Source: Rohdeia mirabilis
Lineage (GTDB): Bacteria; Planctomycetota; UBA1135; GCA-002686595
DNA length: 64,000 nt
Assembly (NCBI GenBank): GCA_007750655.1
Contig: CP036290.1
Span: 3,224,001 to 3,288,000 of the forward strand
Direction of reading: 5' to 3'
In this document: positions 55,493 to 64,000 of the stretch, one piece after another
Layout of the letters: each line of letters starts with the position of its first letter
Position numbering within the stretch: the stretch's first letter is position 1
The notes under the pieces: model-generated
Told to the model about the DNA's origin: nothing
Database searches by the model: none
What the model saw: only the letters and a program-made list of their open reading frames with translations
Program-made: the position numbers and the translations under genes

Positions 55493-56421
55493 GGGGAGGG
55501 TGCTGTGGGGCGGTGCGGGGGCGGAGGGACGGGGCGCGGCCGCGGCGTGCGGCGTGGCGCGCAGGAACGGGCGCTGGCGGATCGGGTGGCGTGGGGAGCG
55601 GGCTCGAACGGACTCCGGGGAGGCGAGGGCCGGCGGAGATCCGGGTCGAGGCTCGAACGGGGTCGGGAACGGCGTCGCCGGTGGGTGGCGCGATTCGGTC
55701 GCGCACTTCGGTGGCGATGGGCGCGACCGGTGACGACGTTCCGGTGGTTCGGCGAGTGCAGGACGCCCGTGGCTGGCGGCGGAGGTGTGCTGGGAGCTCG
55801 AAGCGTGCGGCCGGGTGCAGGGCGACCGGGATGCGGAGCGCTACGAGGCGGGAGATGACGACGTCGACACGGCCGCACCGGTTTTCGGCGAACGGGTTGC
55901 GGCGAACAGCTTGCGGCGAACGGGTTGCTTGCGGCGAACGGGTTGCGCCCAACGGGACTCACCCGAGAGGGATCGCCAGCCGGTCGAACGGGATCGAATG
56001 GAGCGGGTGCCGCCACGATCCCGTCGATCGAGTGGTTCGATCACGTTCACGGACGACCGGCGGAACCGCTCGCCCCCGCGCCGACTGCACGTCGCGCCGG
56101 GGGAATCGAAGCTGGAGCACACCCGGCCGCGGTCGGACGCCCTCGAACACCGTCTCGGGCCCCGATCGGTGCGAACGGGGCGAGACGACTCGGGGGGATC
56201 CACTGCGGCCGGAGCCAATCTGCAGCGGCCGGAGCCGGACTGCGTCGGACCTGGGACCGCGGGCCGCTGGGAGTGGAGAACGTCGGCGGGGGCTGGATGC
56301 TGCTCGGCAGCGGTGGCCGGCGCGCGCGCCCGGCCGATCCCCGTGGTGGTCCTCGTCTCAGCGGGCCGGAGCGCGCGACGGTCCGACCGGTCGCGCGGGC
56401 CTCTCGGCCACCCATCAATCC
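55493..56421. other. 0.9-kb region upstream of dnaG, no gene seen
   Basis: Between rsmA and dnaG on the minus strand. No supported gene; the ORFs are shadows. It contains a 14-nt tandem repeat at 55883-55956 and may hold the dnaG promoter and a long leader. Confidence 0.5.
55883..55956. repeat. 14-nt degenerate tandem repeat, about five copies
   Basis: Unit TTGCGGCGAACGGG at 55911 and 55929 exactly, with near copies ending at 55896 and starting at 55897 and 55943; a TTGC insertion separates two units. Confidence 0.75.
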
Positions 56422-57378
56422 TTAACGCGGTCCCGGGGGGGACTCGGCAAATCTTTCCCGGAATTCGGCCCCGGCCGGGCTGCGAACGAGGGTCAGCAGA
56501 GCCGCGGGGGCCAGCTCCTCCACCCGCAGCGTCGGGTCGATCCCGGCCTCGGCGATCCAGTGGTCGGCGGCCGCGAGTCCGCCGCACAGACCGGACAGGG
56601 GCGAACGCAGGCGCTTGCGTCGTTGGGTGAAGACCTGGGTCGCGAGGGCGTCGTAGGCGCGCAGCTCGACGGGCTCGAGCGCGGGCCCGTCCGCGCGGCG
56701 TTCGAGGCGGCAGATCGAACTGTCGACCTTGGGCCGCGGCCGGAAGCCGTCCGCCCCCACCGAGCGCAGGATGCGGCCCTCGTAGAACATCGCGAGGCGC
56801 GCGCCGAGCGGTCCCCACCCGTGCCCTCCTTCGCGCGCGCACAGCCGCTCGGCCACCTCGTGCTGGACGAGGACGGTCATGCTCTGTGGCGGATTGGGAA
56901 GGCGCGCGAGCAGGGCTACCACGGGCGAGGCCACGGCGTAGGGCAGGTTGCTGACGAGCGACCAGGGTTCCTTCGCGGGCAGGCGCTCGACCACGGCGGG
57001 AGCGAGCTCGTGCTTGCCCGCCAACACGTCGGTCAGGACGAGCTCGAGATCGGGCGCCGGTTCGAGCCACTGACGGGCGATCGGGACGAGTCGCTGGTCG
57101 ACCTCGACGCCGATCACGCGCGCGCCCAGCTCGAGCAGGTGCGCGGTCAGGAACCCGAGCCCCACCCCCACCTCCAGCACGATCGCACCGGGCTCGACGC
57201 CACCGGCCACCGCGACCACGCGGCACAGGCCGTCGTCGACGAGGAAGTTCTGCCCCAGGCGCCTCGACGGCTTGAACCCCACGGTCTCGAGCTTCGAACG
57301 CAGCTGGTTCCACGTCGGGCGCTTGCGGTTCGAGGCCGGCATTTCGGTCGACGACGGTTCGCGATCCTCGGCATTCAT
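56422..57378 (-). CDS. rsmA: 16S rRNA dimethyladenosine transferase RsmA (KsgA)
   Basis: Dimethylates two adenines in helix 45 of 16S rRNA during 30S maturation. The 318-residue protein shows RRLGQNFLVDD (~residue 40), the SAM motif LEVGVGLGFLT (~69), VIGVEVDQRL and the catalytic SNLPYAVASPVV (~142). The C-terminal helical domain contains RPRPKVDSS and VFTQRRKRLRS. Its ATG shares ATGA with the stop of the FGE-sulfatase lipoprotein upstream. Confidence 0.94.
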   Translation of the reverse strand: MNAEDREPSSTEMPASNRKRPTWNQLRSKLETVGFKPSRRLGQNFLVDDGLCRVVAVAGGVEPGAIVLEVGVGLGFLTAHLLELGARVIGVEVDQRLVPIARQWLEPAPDLELVLTDVLAGKHELAPAVVERLPAKEPWSLVSNLPYAVASPVVALLARLPNPPQSMTVLVQHEVAERLCAREGGHGWGPLGARLAMFYEGRILRSVGADGFRPRPKVDSSICRLERRADGPALEPVELRAYDALATQVFTQRRKRLRSPLSGLCGGLAAADHWIAEAGIDPTLRVEELAPAALLTLVRSPAGAEFRERFAESPPGPR

Positions 57379-58382
57379 CGGCGGGCTCCTTCGATCAGGG
57401 CTTCGATCCCGAAGCGCGCGCCCGCAGGCGGTCCGTCCGACAGCATGCGCTCGAGCAACGGGAGCGCCGGCCGCCCCCAGGTCTCGCCCAACGCGACCAG
57501 GCGATTGCGCGTGTCGGCGTTCGCGACGATCTGGGGCAGCTGTGCGAGCAGGAACGGCTCGGCCTCCGCAGCGCAGCGCACGCCCAGGTCCACCGAGCGA
57601 CTGCCCGCGGGCAACGGAAGACAGTTGAAGTCGATCGGACCCGCCGGCGCGCTGGTGGTCGCGGTCCACAGCTCGTCGAGCGTCAGCAGGAACGAGCCCC
57701 CCATGGCCGAGGGCACCGCGGGATCGAACCACTCTTCACCGCTGATCGGAGGCAGCGAGCCCTCGACCCACTCCATGGCGTTGCCGATCAGGTCGTAGCA
57801 GCCGCTCGCCGAACGCCCCGACTCGAACGTCCCCACGGCGACCGGGCGCCACAGGCCGAGTTCGAGCGTGTTGGCGACCGAGAGGCGGCGCGTCTTGCCC
57901 CATGGGAAGCTCTGCAGTCCGGAGCCCGCGGCCACGTACATCCACTCCCCCGCCGTGAGCAGGCGCATGCCGCGTGCGCGGGCCAGTTGACGCGCTTCGT
58001 CGAGGTCGCAGAACGCGGGCCACGACCAGCGCGCGTCGCCGTGGGAGGGCGGCGTGTCCGACGTGCGCGCGAGCGGGTCGTCCAGACCACTGGGGTCGGG
58101 TGCCGCGCCCATGTGGTGCTCCCAGTCCGCGCGCGTGACCTCGAAGCGATCCACGAGCAGCGGATCCACCACGTGCAGCGCCTGGCGCAGGTCGAGTCCG
58201 CGCACCTCGACGGGACGGCCCGCGAGGTCGCAGCGTCCGGGCGGCACGAACGCCATGCGCTCGAGCTCGAACAGCACGCGGTCCTCGGCCGCGCCGGCGG
58301 AACAGCCGGCGGCGGCGAGGACCACGGGCACGAGGATCGCCACGCGAACGAGCGCGCGACGTGCGAACGGTCTCGGGGTCAC
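57375..58382 (-). CDS. FGE-sulfatase (SUMF1) domain lipoprotein
   Basis: 335 residues with a lipoprotein signal (lipobox AAAGC near residue 27). The formylglycine-generating-enzyme-like domain follows: VDRFEVTRADWEHHMG, WSWPAFCDLDEARQLARARGMRLLTAGEWMYVA in pieces around 125-155, the C-type-lectin-like core CYDLIGNAMEWVEGS (~200) and a final GVRCA. Many such bacterial proteins lack FGE activity and act as substrate- or ligand-binding modules. The C-terminal ~60 residues add a helical extension. Function is not assignable. Confidence 0.8.
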   Translation of the reverse strand: MTPRPFARRALVRVAILVPVVLAAAGCSAGAAEDRVLFELERMAFVPPGRCDLAGRPVEVRGLDLRQALHVVDPLLVDRFEVTRADWEHHMGAAPDPSGLDDPLARTSDTPPSHGDARWSWPAFCDLDEARQLARARGMRLLTAGEWMYVAAGSGLQSFPWGKTRRLSVANTLELGLWRPVAVGTFESGRSASGCYDLIGNAMEWVEGSLPPISGEEWFDPAVPSAMGGSFLLTLDELWTATTSAPAGPIDFNCLPLPAGSRSVDLGVRCAAEAEPFLLAQLPQIVANADTRNRLVALGETWGRPALPLLERMLSDGPPAGARFGIEALIEGARR

Positions 58383-58439
58383 GTGGTCGTCACCGTGACG
58401 CCGGGCGCCGCCTCACGTTCGAGCGCTCGCCCATCGCGA

Positions 58440-59192
58440 CTACGGCTGCTCGGCGCCCTCGGCCTCGAGCACGACGAGTTCGACCCGGCGGTTCGCCTGC
58501 TGACCCTGGGGGGTCGCGTTGTCCGCGACCGGCAGGTAGGGACCGAAGCCGGCGACGAAGAGCTTCTCCTCGGGCAGTCCGCCCTGGGTCACGAGCAGGT
58601 CGCGAACCGCCAGTGCGCGCACGGTCGAGAGCTGGATGTTGCCGTAGGGGAACTTCGCGAGCGAGGCTTCGCGGCGCATCGGCACGTTGTCGGTGTGGCC
58701 CCGGACCCACAGCACGTCGAACGGCTTCGACGCGATGTCGGCGGCCAGTTCGAGCAACACCGCGCGGCCCTCGGGGCTCGGCTCGGCGGCGCCGGACGGG
58801 AAGACGACCGAGTCCGCGAGCGCGAAGCCATAGCCGCCCTCCACGTCGATCGTGGTCACGTCACCGGGCGCGCGTCCCAGGCGTCGGGCCAGTTCGTCGA
58901 GTCGGGCCATGCGCTCGTCGATGGCGGGATCGATCGGGGGCGCCGTGGCCTCGGTGGTGCTGACGACGGCCGGAGCCTCGTCGAGGCGGTTGCGCAGGTC
59001 CTCGAGCTCGACCTCGAGCTGCGTGTTGGCGTTGCGCAGGTCGAGGTACGACTCCTGGTAGAAGCGCGCGTCCTCGGACATCTCCTTGTAGCGCTGCTGG
59101 CTGACACAGCCCGTCGAGACGAGCAGGAGGGACGTGGTCGCGATGAGAGCGATGGAGCGGCGAAGGCGCAGATCGCGGAGCTGGGTGGCCAT
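58440..59192 (-). CDS. OmpA/Pal-type peptidoglycan-binding lipoprotein
   Basis: 250 residues. A lipoprotein signal ends at VSTGC (~residue 29). A coiled coil follows (~residues 33-75, YKEMSEDARFYQESYLDLR). The C-terminal OmpA domain has VRGHTDNVPM (~165) with the Asp that binds diaminopimelate, the Arg in QQANRRVELVV, and FGPYLPVADN between. It probably ties the outer envelope to the cell wall. The coiled coil recalls MotB/OmpA variants, but no MotA is nearby. Confidence 0.88.
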   Translation of the reverse strand: MATQLRDLRLRRSIALIATTSLLLVSTGCVSQQRYKEMSEDARFYQESYLDLRNANTQLEVELEDLRNRLDEAPAVVSTTEATAPPIDPAIDERMARLDELARRLGRAPGDVTTIDVEGGYGFALADSVVFPSGAAEPSPEGRAVLLELAADIASKPFDVLWVRGHTDNVPMRREASLAKFPYGNIQLSTVRALAVRDLLVTQGGLPEEKLFVAGFGPYLPVADNATPQGQQANRRVELVVLEAEGAEQP

Positions 59193-59527
59193 GGTCGGCG
59201 GGCGTTTCGGGGGTGGTGGCGAACGGACGGCGTCCGGACGCGGTCGGGGCGTCATCGATCGGGGGCGGCGTCGGGGAGCAGCGGCCGCGCCCGTGGTGCG
59301 GGTGTCGATTCGAACGATCCCGGCGGCTCGGCGCCAGTCGTCCGTGCCCGCGCGCTGCGGGCGATTCGTGGATTCGGGAGCCAGAGCGCCCGGAACGGCC
59401 GACGGGGCGCGCCCCGCCCGTGCGGAGCCGCCCCGTCGCTCGGGCTGCCGATCTGGTCCGGGGCGCCGGTCGACCGCCGTCGTCCGGAGCCTCGCGGTCC
59501 GAGCGACCGCGGGCGTCCCGGCGCGGA
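59193..59527. other. Intergenic region between the HTH membrane protein and the OmpA gene
   Basis: 335 bp with no gene. A small hairpin at 59493-59511 (CGCGGTC, 5-nt loop, GACCGCG) lies 17 nt after the stop of the HTH membrane-protein gene and may end that transcript. No promoter for the OmpA gene was recognised. Confidence 0.45.
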
Positions 59528-60205
59528 CTACTCCTCGGAGGAGCCGTCGTCCGCCGCGTCCTCGTCCGACGCGAAGGGGTTCTGGGTCGGCGTCTCGTCG
59601 GCGGCGGCCTTGTTCGCGTCCGCGGGCGGTGTGGCCGGGGCTTCCGCGGGCGGAGCACCGACGAAGGTGCCCGCGATCGAGTCGGCGATGTCCGAGGTGC
59701 CGCCGTTCACGTTCTTCAGGACGGGGAACGCGAGGATCAGGATGATCGACGTCATGAACACGCCGGCCAGGGCCAGCGGGTTCATCGGCTCGACCGGAGC
59801 CTCGATGCGACGGCGCTTGGGCGCGTCCTCGGCCTCGTCCTCCTCCTCGAGGTCGTCGAGCTCGTCGAGGTCCTCCAGGTCGTCGAACTCGTCGAGCTCC
59901 TCCGTCATGAGCGTGCCTTCGACCATGGTGTCGGCGGCGGTCAGCTCCTCGGTGGCCATGCCCGGATCGGCGAAGTCGTCGGTGAGGACCAGGTCCTCGT
60001 CCGTCGAGTCGTCGAGATCGACCACGTCGCCGCCCATCAGTTCGCGGCGCAGCGTGTCCACGTCGGTGCGACGCAGCTTCATGGTCTCGCCGTCGCGGAA
60101 GGCGCGGATCTCGCCCTCGGAGACGAGGCGCTTGAGCTCCTCCTCCTTCAGGCGCAGGCGGTCGAGGGCTTCATCGAAGCTGAAGAACTCGTCTTGTTGG
60201 GTCAC
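59528..60205 (-). CDS. Excisionase/MerR-like HTH protein with a membrane segment
   Basis: 225 residues from a GTG at 60205. The N-terminal ~55 residues form an excisionase-type helix-turn-helix (FFSFDEALDRLRLKEEELKRLVSEGEI in pieces, then IRAFRDGETMKLRRTDVDTL). A very acidic linker follows (~65-135, with repeats of EELDEF and DDLEDLDEL). A single membrane helix lies at about 150-170 (LALAGVFMTSIILILAFPVL), and the tail is acidic. A DNA-binding fold tethered to the membrane is unusual; the HTH may serve protein binding instead. Function unknown. Confidence 0.7.
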   Translation of the reverse strand: MTQQDEFFSFDEALDRLRLKEEELKRLVSEGEIRAFRDGETMKLRRTDVDTLRRELMGGDVVDLDDSTDEDLVLTDDFADPGMATEELTAADTMVEGTLMTEELDEFDDLEDLDELDDLEEEDEAEDAPKRRRIEAPVEPMNPLALAGVFMTSIILILAFPVLKNVNGGTSDIADSIAGTFVGAPPAEAPATPPADANKAAADETPTQNPFASDEDAADDGSSEE

Positions 60206-60339
60206 GACGTGCGGGGGATGGGGTTGAGGGAGGTCTCGTTCGGCGCGCACGCGGGCAGCACCGGGGAGGGTCGTTCGAGAGTGCGAGCGGTCCGAGAGCG
60301 ACTGTCCGCAGGGATGTTTGGTGGTGCTCGCGCAGCGGA

Positions 60340-60864
60340 TCAGCGTCCGTCGTCCGACTCGTCGGGGATGCGTTCGAACTGGCGTTCGAGATCGGCGTAG
60401 CTGTACTCCGACTCGTCCTTGAAGCCGACGAGCAACAGATCGAGGTCGATGCGACGCGCGCCGATCAGGCGCACGTTCTGGGTGCTCTTCGCGCCGCCGG
60501 TGGCCTGGTAGCAGGCGAGCTGCATGTTGATCGTGTCGATCAGGTACAGCACCGAAGCGCCGGTCACGTCGACGCCGGTGACCGCGATCATGCGGTCGTT
60601 GGAATCGCTGGTCGCGAAGGACGGCGTCGCCGGCACCGCGGTCGTGCCGTCCTGGACGATGGTGTTCTGCGCGCCGCTCGCCGCCGGGCCGATCGCTCCG
60701 GTCAGGAACGCGGTGAGACCGAGGAGTCCGAACAGGTTGGCGCCCAGGATCCCCACCCCCATCAGCCGCGATCCGCCGGCCGCCGGACGGGCGGCGAGGA
60801 CGGGTTCGGACGACTGGGCCTCGGGGCCGTTCGACGGGACGTGCTGCGGTTGGACGTGATTCAT
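60340..60864 (-). CDS. Conserved-looking single-pass protein, function unknown
   Basis: 174 residues from ATG 60864; an in-frame ATG at 60906 overlaps a TAGCAT box and is less likely. A hydrophobic segment lies around residues 34-55 (MGVGILGANLFGLLGLTAFL). The C-terminal ~90 residues look like a compact beta domain (VLYLIDTINMQLACYQA, then NVRLIGARRIDLDLLLVGF). I recognise no named family. It precedes the HTH membrane-protein gene by 134 nt on the same strand. Confidence 0.6.
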   Translation of the reverse strand: MNHVQPQHVPSNGPEAQSSEPVLAARPAAGGSRLMGVGILGANLFGLLGLTAFLTGAIGPAASGAQNTIVQDGTTAVPATPSFATSDSNDRMIAVTGVDVTGASVLYLIDTINMQLACYQATGGAKSTQNVRLIGARRIDLDLLLVGFKDESEYSYADLERQFERIPDESDDGR

Positions 60865-60904
60865 GAGGGGGGTCGGCGGCGCCGTGGCACCGCCTGGGGG
60901 GAGC

Positions 60905-60910
60905 ATGCTA
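60905..60910 (-). promoter_or_regulatory. -10-like box TAGCAT for the 60340-60864 gene
   Basis: GCTAGCAT on the minus strand, giving a leader of about 34 nt to the ATG at 60864. Confidence 0.35.
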
Positions 60911-60960
60911 GCGCGAACGGCGCCGGCGTTTCGAGGGGGCGACCCGAGGATCGCACGGGA

Positions 60961-60978
60961 CCGGGCCCTTCGGCCCGG
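60961..60978 (-). terminator. Hairpin downstream of the CNNM operon
   Basis: CCGGGCC pairs perfectly with GGCCCGG around a 4-nt loop, about 50 nt after the stop of the last CNNM gene. No T tract. Confidence 0.45.
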
Positions 60979-61029
60979 GCGTCCTAACCCGCCGAGCCGC
61001 GCAGGATACGCCCCGAGAGCACGGGACGG

Positions 61030-62004
61030 TCACCAGTCGGCGAAGTCCCCCACGATCGTCTGGGCCAGGTCCTTGAGGGTCACGAGGCCGAGCGGGCGCT
61101 TGGCGCCCTCCTCGCGCACCAGGGCCGTACGCTGACCGCGCGAGCGCAGGCGTGACAGGGCGCGGTCCACCGGCAGGCTGGGCGGGAACTCGATCATCCG
61201 GCGCAGGTTCGACTCGAGGACCCCGGGCCCGTCGTGGGACAGGACGTCCAGCTGGTGGACGTAGCCGCGCACGTCCCCGTCCGGCTCGACGACCGGCAGA
61301 CGCGTGTGGTTCGAGACCCCGACGCGGGCGACCAGTTCCGTCTCGTCCACGTCGCTGGGAATGGTGGCGACCGAACTCCACGGGACCATGACCGAGGCGA
61401 CCTGCATGGTCCGCACCTCGAGCACGTTCCGCGCCAGTTCGACCGCGTCCTGGGGCAGGGCTCCCGACAGGGTCCCCTCCTCGAGCATCTCGTAGACGTG
61501 CTCGCGGTTGCGCAGCTCCTCGAGGTTCGCGTCGTCGATGCCCATCAGGCGTTCGGAGACACGCGTCACCACGCCCAGCGGCCAGGACACGGGCAGGAAC
61601 ACGACGCGCGCCAACGCCACCACGGGTGCGGCGAATCCGAGCAGGCTGTGCGGGCGGCGCCGGAAGAGATCCTTCGGCACCAGCTCGGCGAACAGGAACA
61701 CGACCGGCGTGAGGATCGCGGTCAGCACCAGTTCGCGACCGGTATCGGGCAAGAGACCCAGGTCCCCGAACAGCTCGTCGCCGAAGTGCGTGACGAGCTC
61801 GATCATCAGGTTGTTGCCGATCAGGATCGCGACGAGCAACGCGTGCTCGGAGCGCGCCAGGTAGCGCACGAGGCGCGCCATGCGCTTGCCCTGCTCGGCG
61901 TCGACCTCGAGGCGCGCGACCGACAGGCTGTAGAAACCCGTCTCCGCGCCGGAGAACAGCGCCGAGAGCGCGATACAGATCGAGAAGGCGATGAAGGCTT
62001 CCAT
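61030..62004 (-). CDS. CNNM/CBS-domain membrane protein (short form)
   Basis: 324 residues. The N-terminal CNNM (DUF21) membrane domain spans ~1-155 with SGAETGFYSLSVARLE, LLVAILIGNNLMIE and FLFAELVPKDLF; a CBS pair follows (VRTMQVASVMVPWSSVATIP at ~195, then VDRALSRLRSRG). The CorC_HlyC domain is missing. Family members are linked to Mg or Co transport. It starts one base inside the stop of a longer paralogue, so the two are co-translated and may form a heteromer. Confidence 0.88.
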   Translation of the reverse strand: MEAFIAFSICIALSALFSGAETGFYSLSVARLEVDAEQGKRMARLVRYLARSEHALLVAILIGNNLMIELVTHFGDELFGDLGLLPDTGRELVLTAILTPVVFLFAELVPKDLFRRRPHSLLGFAAPVVALARVVFLPVSWPLGVVTRVSERLMGIDDANLEELRNREHVYEMLEEGTLSGALPQDAVELARNVLEVRTMQVASVMVPWSSVATIPSDVDETELVARVGVSNHTRLPVVEPDGDVRGYVHQLDVLSHDGPGVLESNLRRMIEFPPSLPVDRALSRLRSRGQRTALVREEGAKRPLGLVTLKDLAQTIVGDFADW

Positions 62005-63242
62005 CAGCCGTTGCCTCCCGAAGCCCGTCCGTCGCCGTCTCCGCCGTCGACGCGCACGTCGATCGCGATGACGCGCCGCGAGCGCACTTCGTCGACCTCG
62101 AGCGTCAACGCGCCGACCTTCACCTCGTCGCCGACGCGCGGCACGCGGCCGAGCAACGCCATCACGAGTCCGCCGACGGTCTCGAACTCGACGGGCAGCA
62201 CGCGCTGACCGAAGTACTCGTTCCAGTCGCGCACGGAGAAGTGTCCGGGCACGCGGAACGTGCGTTCGCCGAGCGGCACGATGCGGTACACGTCGCGGCT
62301 CTCGCCCTCGGCGCGCAGGTCGCCGACGATCTCCTCGAAGACCTCCTCGATCGTGACGACGCCGGCGCTACCGCCCCACTCGTCGATGCAGACGGCTTCG
62401 CTCGTGCCCGCGCCGCGCAGCAGGCGCAAGAGGTCGAGCGCGCTGGCCACTTCCGGGACGTAGACCACCGGCATGACCAGTTCGGCCACCGCGCGGTCGG
62501 GCTCGCGCAACAGGTCGCGCAGCTTGACCATGCCGACCACCGCGTCCGGCCCGTCGTCGACGACCGGCAGCCACGCCACGCGCTCGCGCAGGGCCTGGGC
62601 CACCACCGTCTCGCGGTCCGAACCGTCGCGCGCGAGCCAGAGGGCGTCGACGCGCGGCGTCATGATCTCGCGCACGCGAATCGTCTTCAGCTCGACGACC
62701 TCGGACAACAGGTCGGCCTCGACCATGTCCAGGTGTCCGCTGGCGCCGGTGCGACCGAGCACGAGCGACAGTTCCTCGGGCGTCACGCGCCGTTCGTCGC
62801 GGGTGCCGGCGAGGCTCGCGAGGAACTCGAGCGCGCGGCCCAGCACCATCCGCACCGGCCACACCGCGCGCACGACGAGGCGCATCACCGGGGCGACGGC
62901 GCGCGCGATCGGCAACGGCGCGCGCAGGCCCAACGTCTTGGGCAACACCTCGCCGAACAGAAGGAGCGGGATCAGCACCACGACGACCCCCAGCACCGGG
63001 TGCAGCCCTCCGCCGCTCGTCAGCCGGTCGGCGAACGAGAAGAAGAGGATGTTCACCACCAGGTTGACGAACAGCACGCTGACGAGCAGGTCGCGCGGAT
63101 GGGCGAGCAGTCGGTTCACCGCCTCCCCCGCCTGCTTGCGTTCGCGCTGGCTGAGTCCGAACAGCGCGGTCTCGCTCGCGCTGACCGTGCCGGAGCACAG
63201 GACCAACAGGCCGAGGACCACGTAGAGCCAGAGGTCGGTCAC
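62004..63242 (-). CDS. CNNM/CBS/CorC_HlyC membrane protein (long form)
   Basis: 412 residues from GTG 63242. The CNNM domain has SASETALFGLSQRER (~20) and LLFGEVLPKTLGLR (~95). The CBS pair begins with KTIRVREIMTPRVDALWLA (~185) and includes EAVCIDEWGGSAGVVTIEEVFEEI (given here as overlapping short blocks EWGGSAG and EEVFEEIVGD). The C-terminal CorC_HlyC domain has RVPGHFSVRDWNEYFG and a last YETVGG-like FETVGGLV. Likely metal efflux or transport. Tandem with the short paralogue downstream and 10 nt after a histidine kinase gene. Confidence 0.9.
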   Translation of the reverse strand: MTDLWLYVVLGLLVLCSGTVSASETALFGLSQRERKQAGEAVNRLLAHPRDLLVSVLFVNLVVNILFFSFADRLTSGGGLHPVLGVVVVLIPLLLFGEVLPKTLGLRAPLPIARAVAPVMRLVVRAVWPVRMVLGRALEFLASLAGTRDERRVTPEELSLVLGRTGASGHLDMVEADLLSEVVELKTIRVREIMTPRVDALWLARDGSDRETVVAQALRERVAWLPVVDDGPDAVVGMVKLRDLLREPDRAVAELVMPVVYVPEVASALDLLRLLRGAGTSEAVCIDEWGGSAGVVTIEEVFEEIVGDLRAEGESRDVYRIVPLGERTFRVPGHFSVRDWNEYFGQRVLPVEFETVGGLVMALLGRVPRVGDEVKVGALTLEVDEVRSRRVIAIDVRVDGGDGDGRASGGNG

Positions 63243-63252
63243 GGCTGGAACC

Positions 63253-64000
63253 TCACGACGCGGGAGCTCCCGGCAGGATGCAGGTGGCGACGAATCCACC
63301 GCCCGCGGGCGAACTCAGTTCGAGCTGGCCGCCGTGGGTGTCGATCACGTTGTGCACGATCGCGAGGCCCAGTCCCGTGCCCTTGCCGACCTCCTTGGTC
63401 GAGAAGAACAGATCGGTCAGGCGATCGAGATCCTCGGGCGGCGCGCCCGGGCCGTCGTCGCGCACTTCCAGGAGCACGTCCTGGCCGCGGCGCGCGAGCA
63501 CGACCTCGAGACGACCGGGTCCCGCCGCGCTGCGCTCGTCCAGCGCGTCGAGCGCGTTGGCGAACAGGTTGAGCACGGCCTGGCCCAGTTCGTGACGCGC
63601 GCCGATCACCCACAGGGCGCCGCGCGGATCGAGCTCGCCGCTGGCCCAGGGCACGTACGGCGCACCGTCGAGCGTGCCCACGAGTTCGTGGCCAGCCGCC
63701 TCGACGCGGTGCCGCACGAGCGCGGCCGCGTCGCGCACGACCTCGCGCAGATCCACCGGAGCCGCGGCCGTCTGGCGCGGCGCCATGCGCAGCACCTTCG
63801 CGACGGTGCCCTCGATGCGCTCGAGTCCGTCGGCCAGCAGTCTCAGATAGCGCGCGCGCCGCTCGGGCGCGAGCTCGGCCGACTGCAGCGAGCGCACGGC
63901 GTTCTGCAGGCCGCCGAGCGGATTGTTGATCTCGTGGGCGATGCCGGCCGCCAACTCGCCCATCGCGGCCAGGCGCTTCTGGATGAGCGCCGCCGCCTCG
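63253..64000 (-). CDS. Sensor histidine kinase, C-terminal part (N-terminus beyond window)
   Basis: The visible ~248 residues contain the H box AAGIAHEINNPLGGLQNA with the phospho-accepting His, the N box NLFANALDAL, and the ATP lid motifs RDDGPGAPPEDL (G1), then FFSTKEVGKGTGLGLAIVH. The frame stays open to the right edge with QKRLAAMGEL, so PAS, HAMP or sensor domains probably lie outside. The cytoplasmic HPxx-less start resembles NtrB/AtoS-type kinases. The response regulator is not visible. It is read together with the CNNM pair downstream (10-nt gap). Confidence 0.9.
   Translation of the reverse strand, partial: EAAALIQKRLAAMGELAAGIAHEINNPLGGLQNAVRSLQSAELAPERRARYLRLLADGLERIEGTVAKVLRMAPRQTAAAPVDLREVVRDAAALVRHRVEAAGHELVGTLDGAPYVPWASGELDPRGALWVIGARHELGQAVLNLFANALDALDERSAAGPGRLEVVLARRGQDVLLEVRDDGPGAPPEDLDRLTDLFFSTKEVGKGTGLGLAIVHNVIDTHGGQLELSSPAGGGFVATCILPGAPAS

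Noticed and set aside
55883..55956. CRISPR-like array
   Set aside because: Units are adjacent with no spacers, only 14 nt long and degenerate; no cas gene is near. The same holds for 45306-45365 and 26404-26439.

Overview
The window is very GC-rich, densely packed bacterial chromosome. The gene families suggest a Planctomycetota-like organism: a Rho with a long Arg/Gly/Lys-rich N-terminal insert, GatCAB, a GldA/GldG/DUF4340 ABC operon, many Cys-anchored secreted proteins, an FGE-sulfatase lipoprotein and a YVTN-propeller lipoprotein. This placement is inference from family content; there is no rRNA in the window to anchor it. No insertion sequence, prophage or CRISPR array is visible.

Layout. 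1-5582 (minus) carries mutL (cut by the window edge), holA and a quinone-type set (UbiE methyltransferase, CPBP membrane protease homologue, UbiX, UbiA). A 1079-residue lipoprotein follows at 5837-9076. 10206-13871 (plus) is ruvB, a SpoIID-like lipoprotein and tgt. Then come an SH3-domain secreted protein, panD, comF and a small membrane protein. 18201-21588 is gatCAB. A phosphopantetheinyl transferase, a tiny lipoprotein and a gene remnant precede guaB-guaA. A glycosyltransferase and aceE-nudix run on the plus strand. 31452-44336 (minus), read in transcription order, is rho, an ABC-2 transporter operon, a putative selenoprotein, a GT-C membrane protein, msrB and a FAD oxidoreductase. A tRNA-Pro, a membrane protein and selB follow. 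After a radical SAM gene come a zinc-ribbon coiled-coil protein, the dnaG-rpoD operon, an FGE-sulfatase/rsmA pair, an OmpA-type lipoprotein, an HTH membrane protein, two CNNM/CBS proteins and a histidine kinase cut by the right edge.

Most notable: 35816-37687 looks like one gene interrupted by an in-frame UGA at 37289-37291. The reading frame resumes on the very next codon. The UGA would make a Sec-Met-Cys motif in a secreted protein that also has a DsbD-N-like C-terminal domain. A hairpin fitting the bacterial SECIS layout starts 17 nt after the UGA, and selB lies about 10 kb away. Conventional gene calling would split this gene in two.

Two genome-style signals recur. First, boxes resembling TANNNT, often as GCTACNNT, sit 7-8 nt before several start codons (holA, the 17396 gene, ruvB, the phosphopantetheinyl transferase, selB, the radical SAM gene and one possible start of the selenoprotein), which implies leaderless mRNAs. 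Second, 4-nt stop/start overlaps (GTGA, ATGA, TTGA) are very frequent. A classic intrinsic terminator with a T5 tract lies on the minus strand at 26238-26278, upstream of the guaB promoter, and marks a possible unannotated small RNA.
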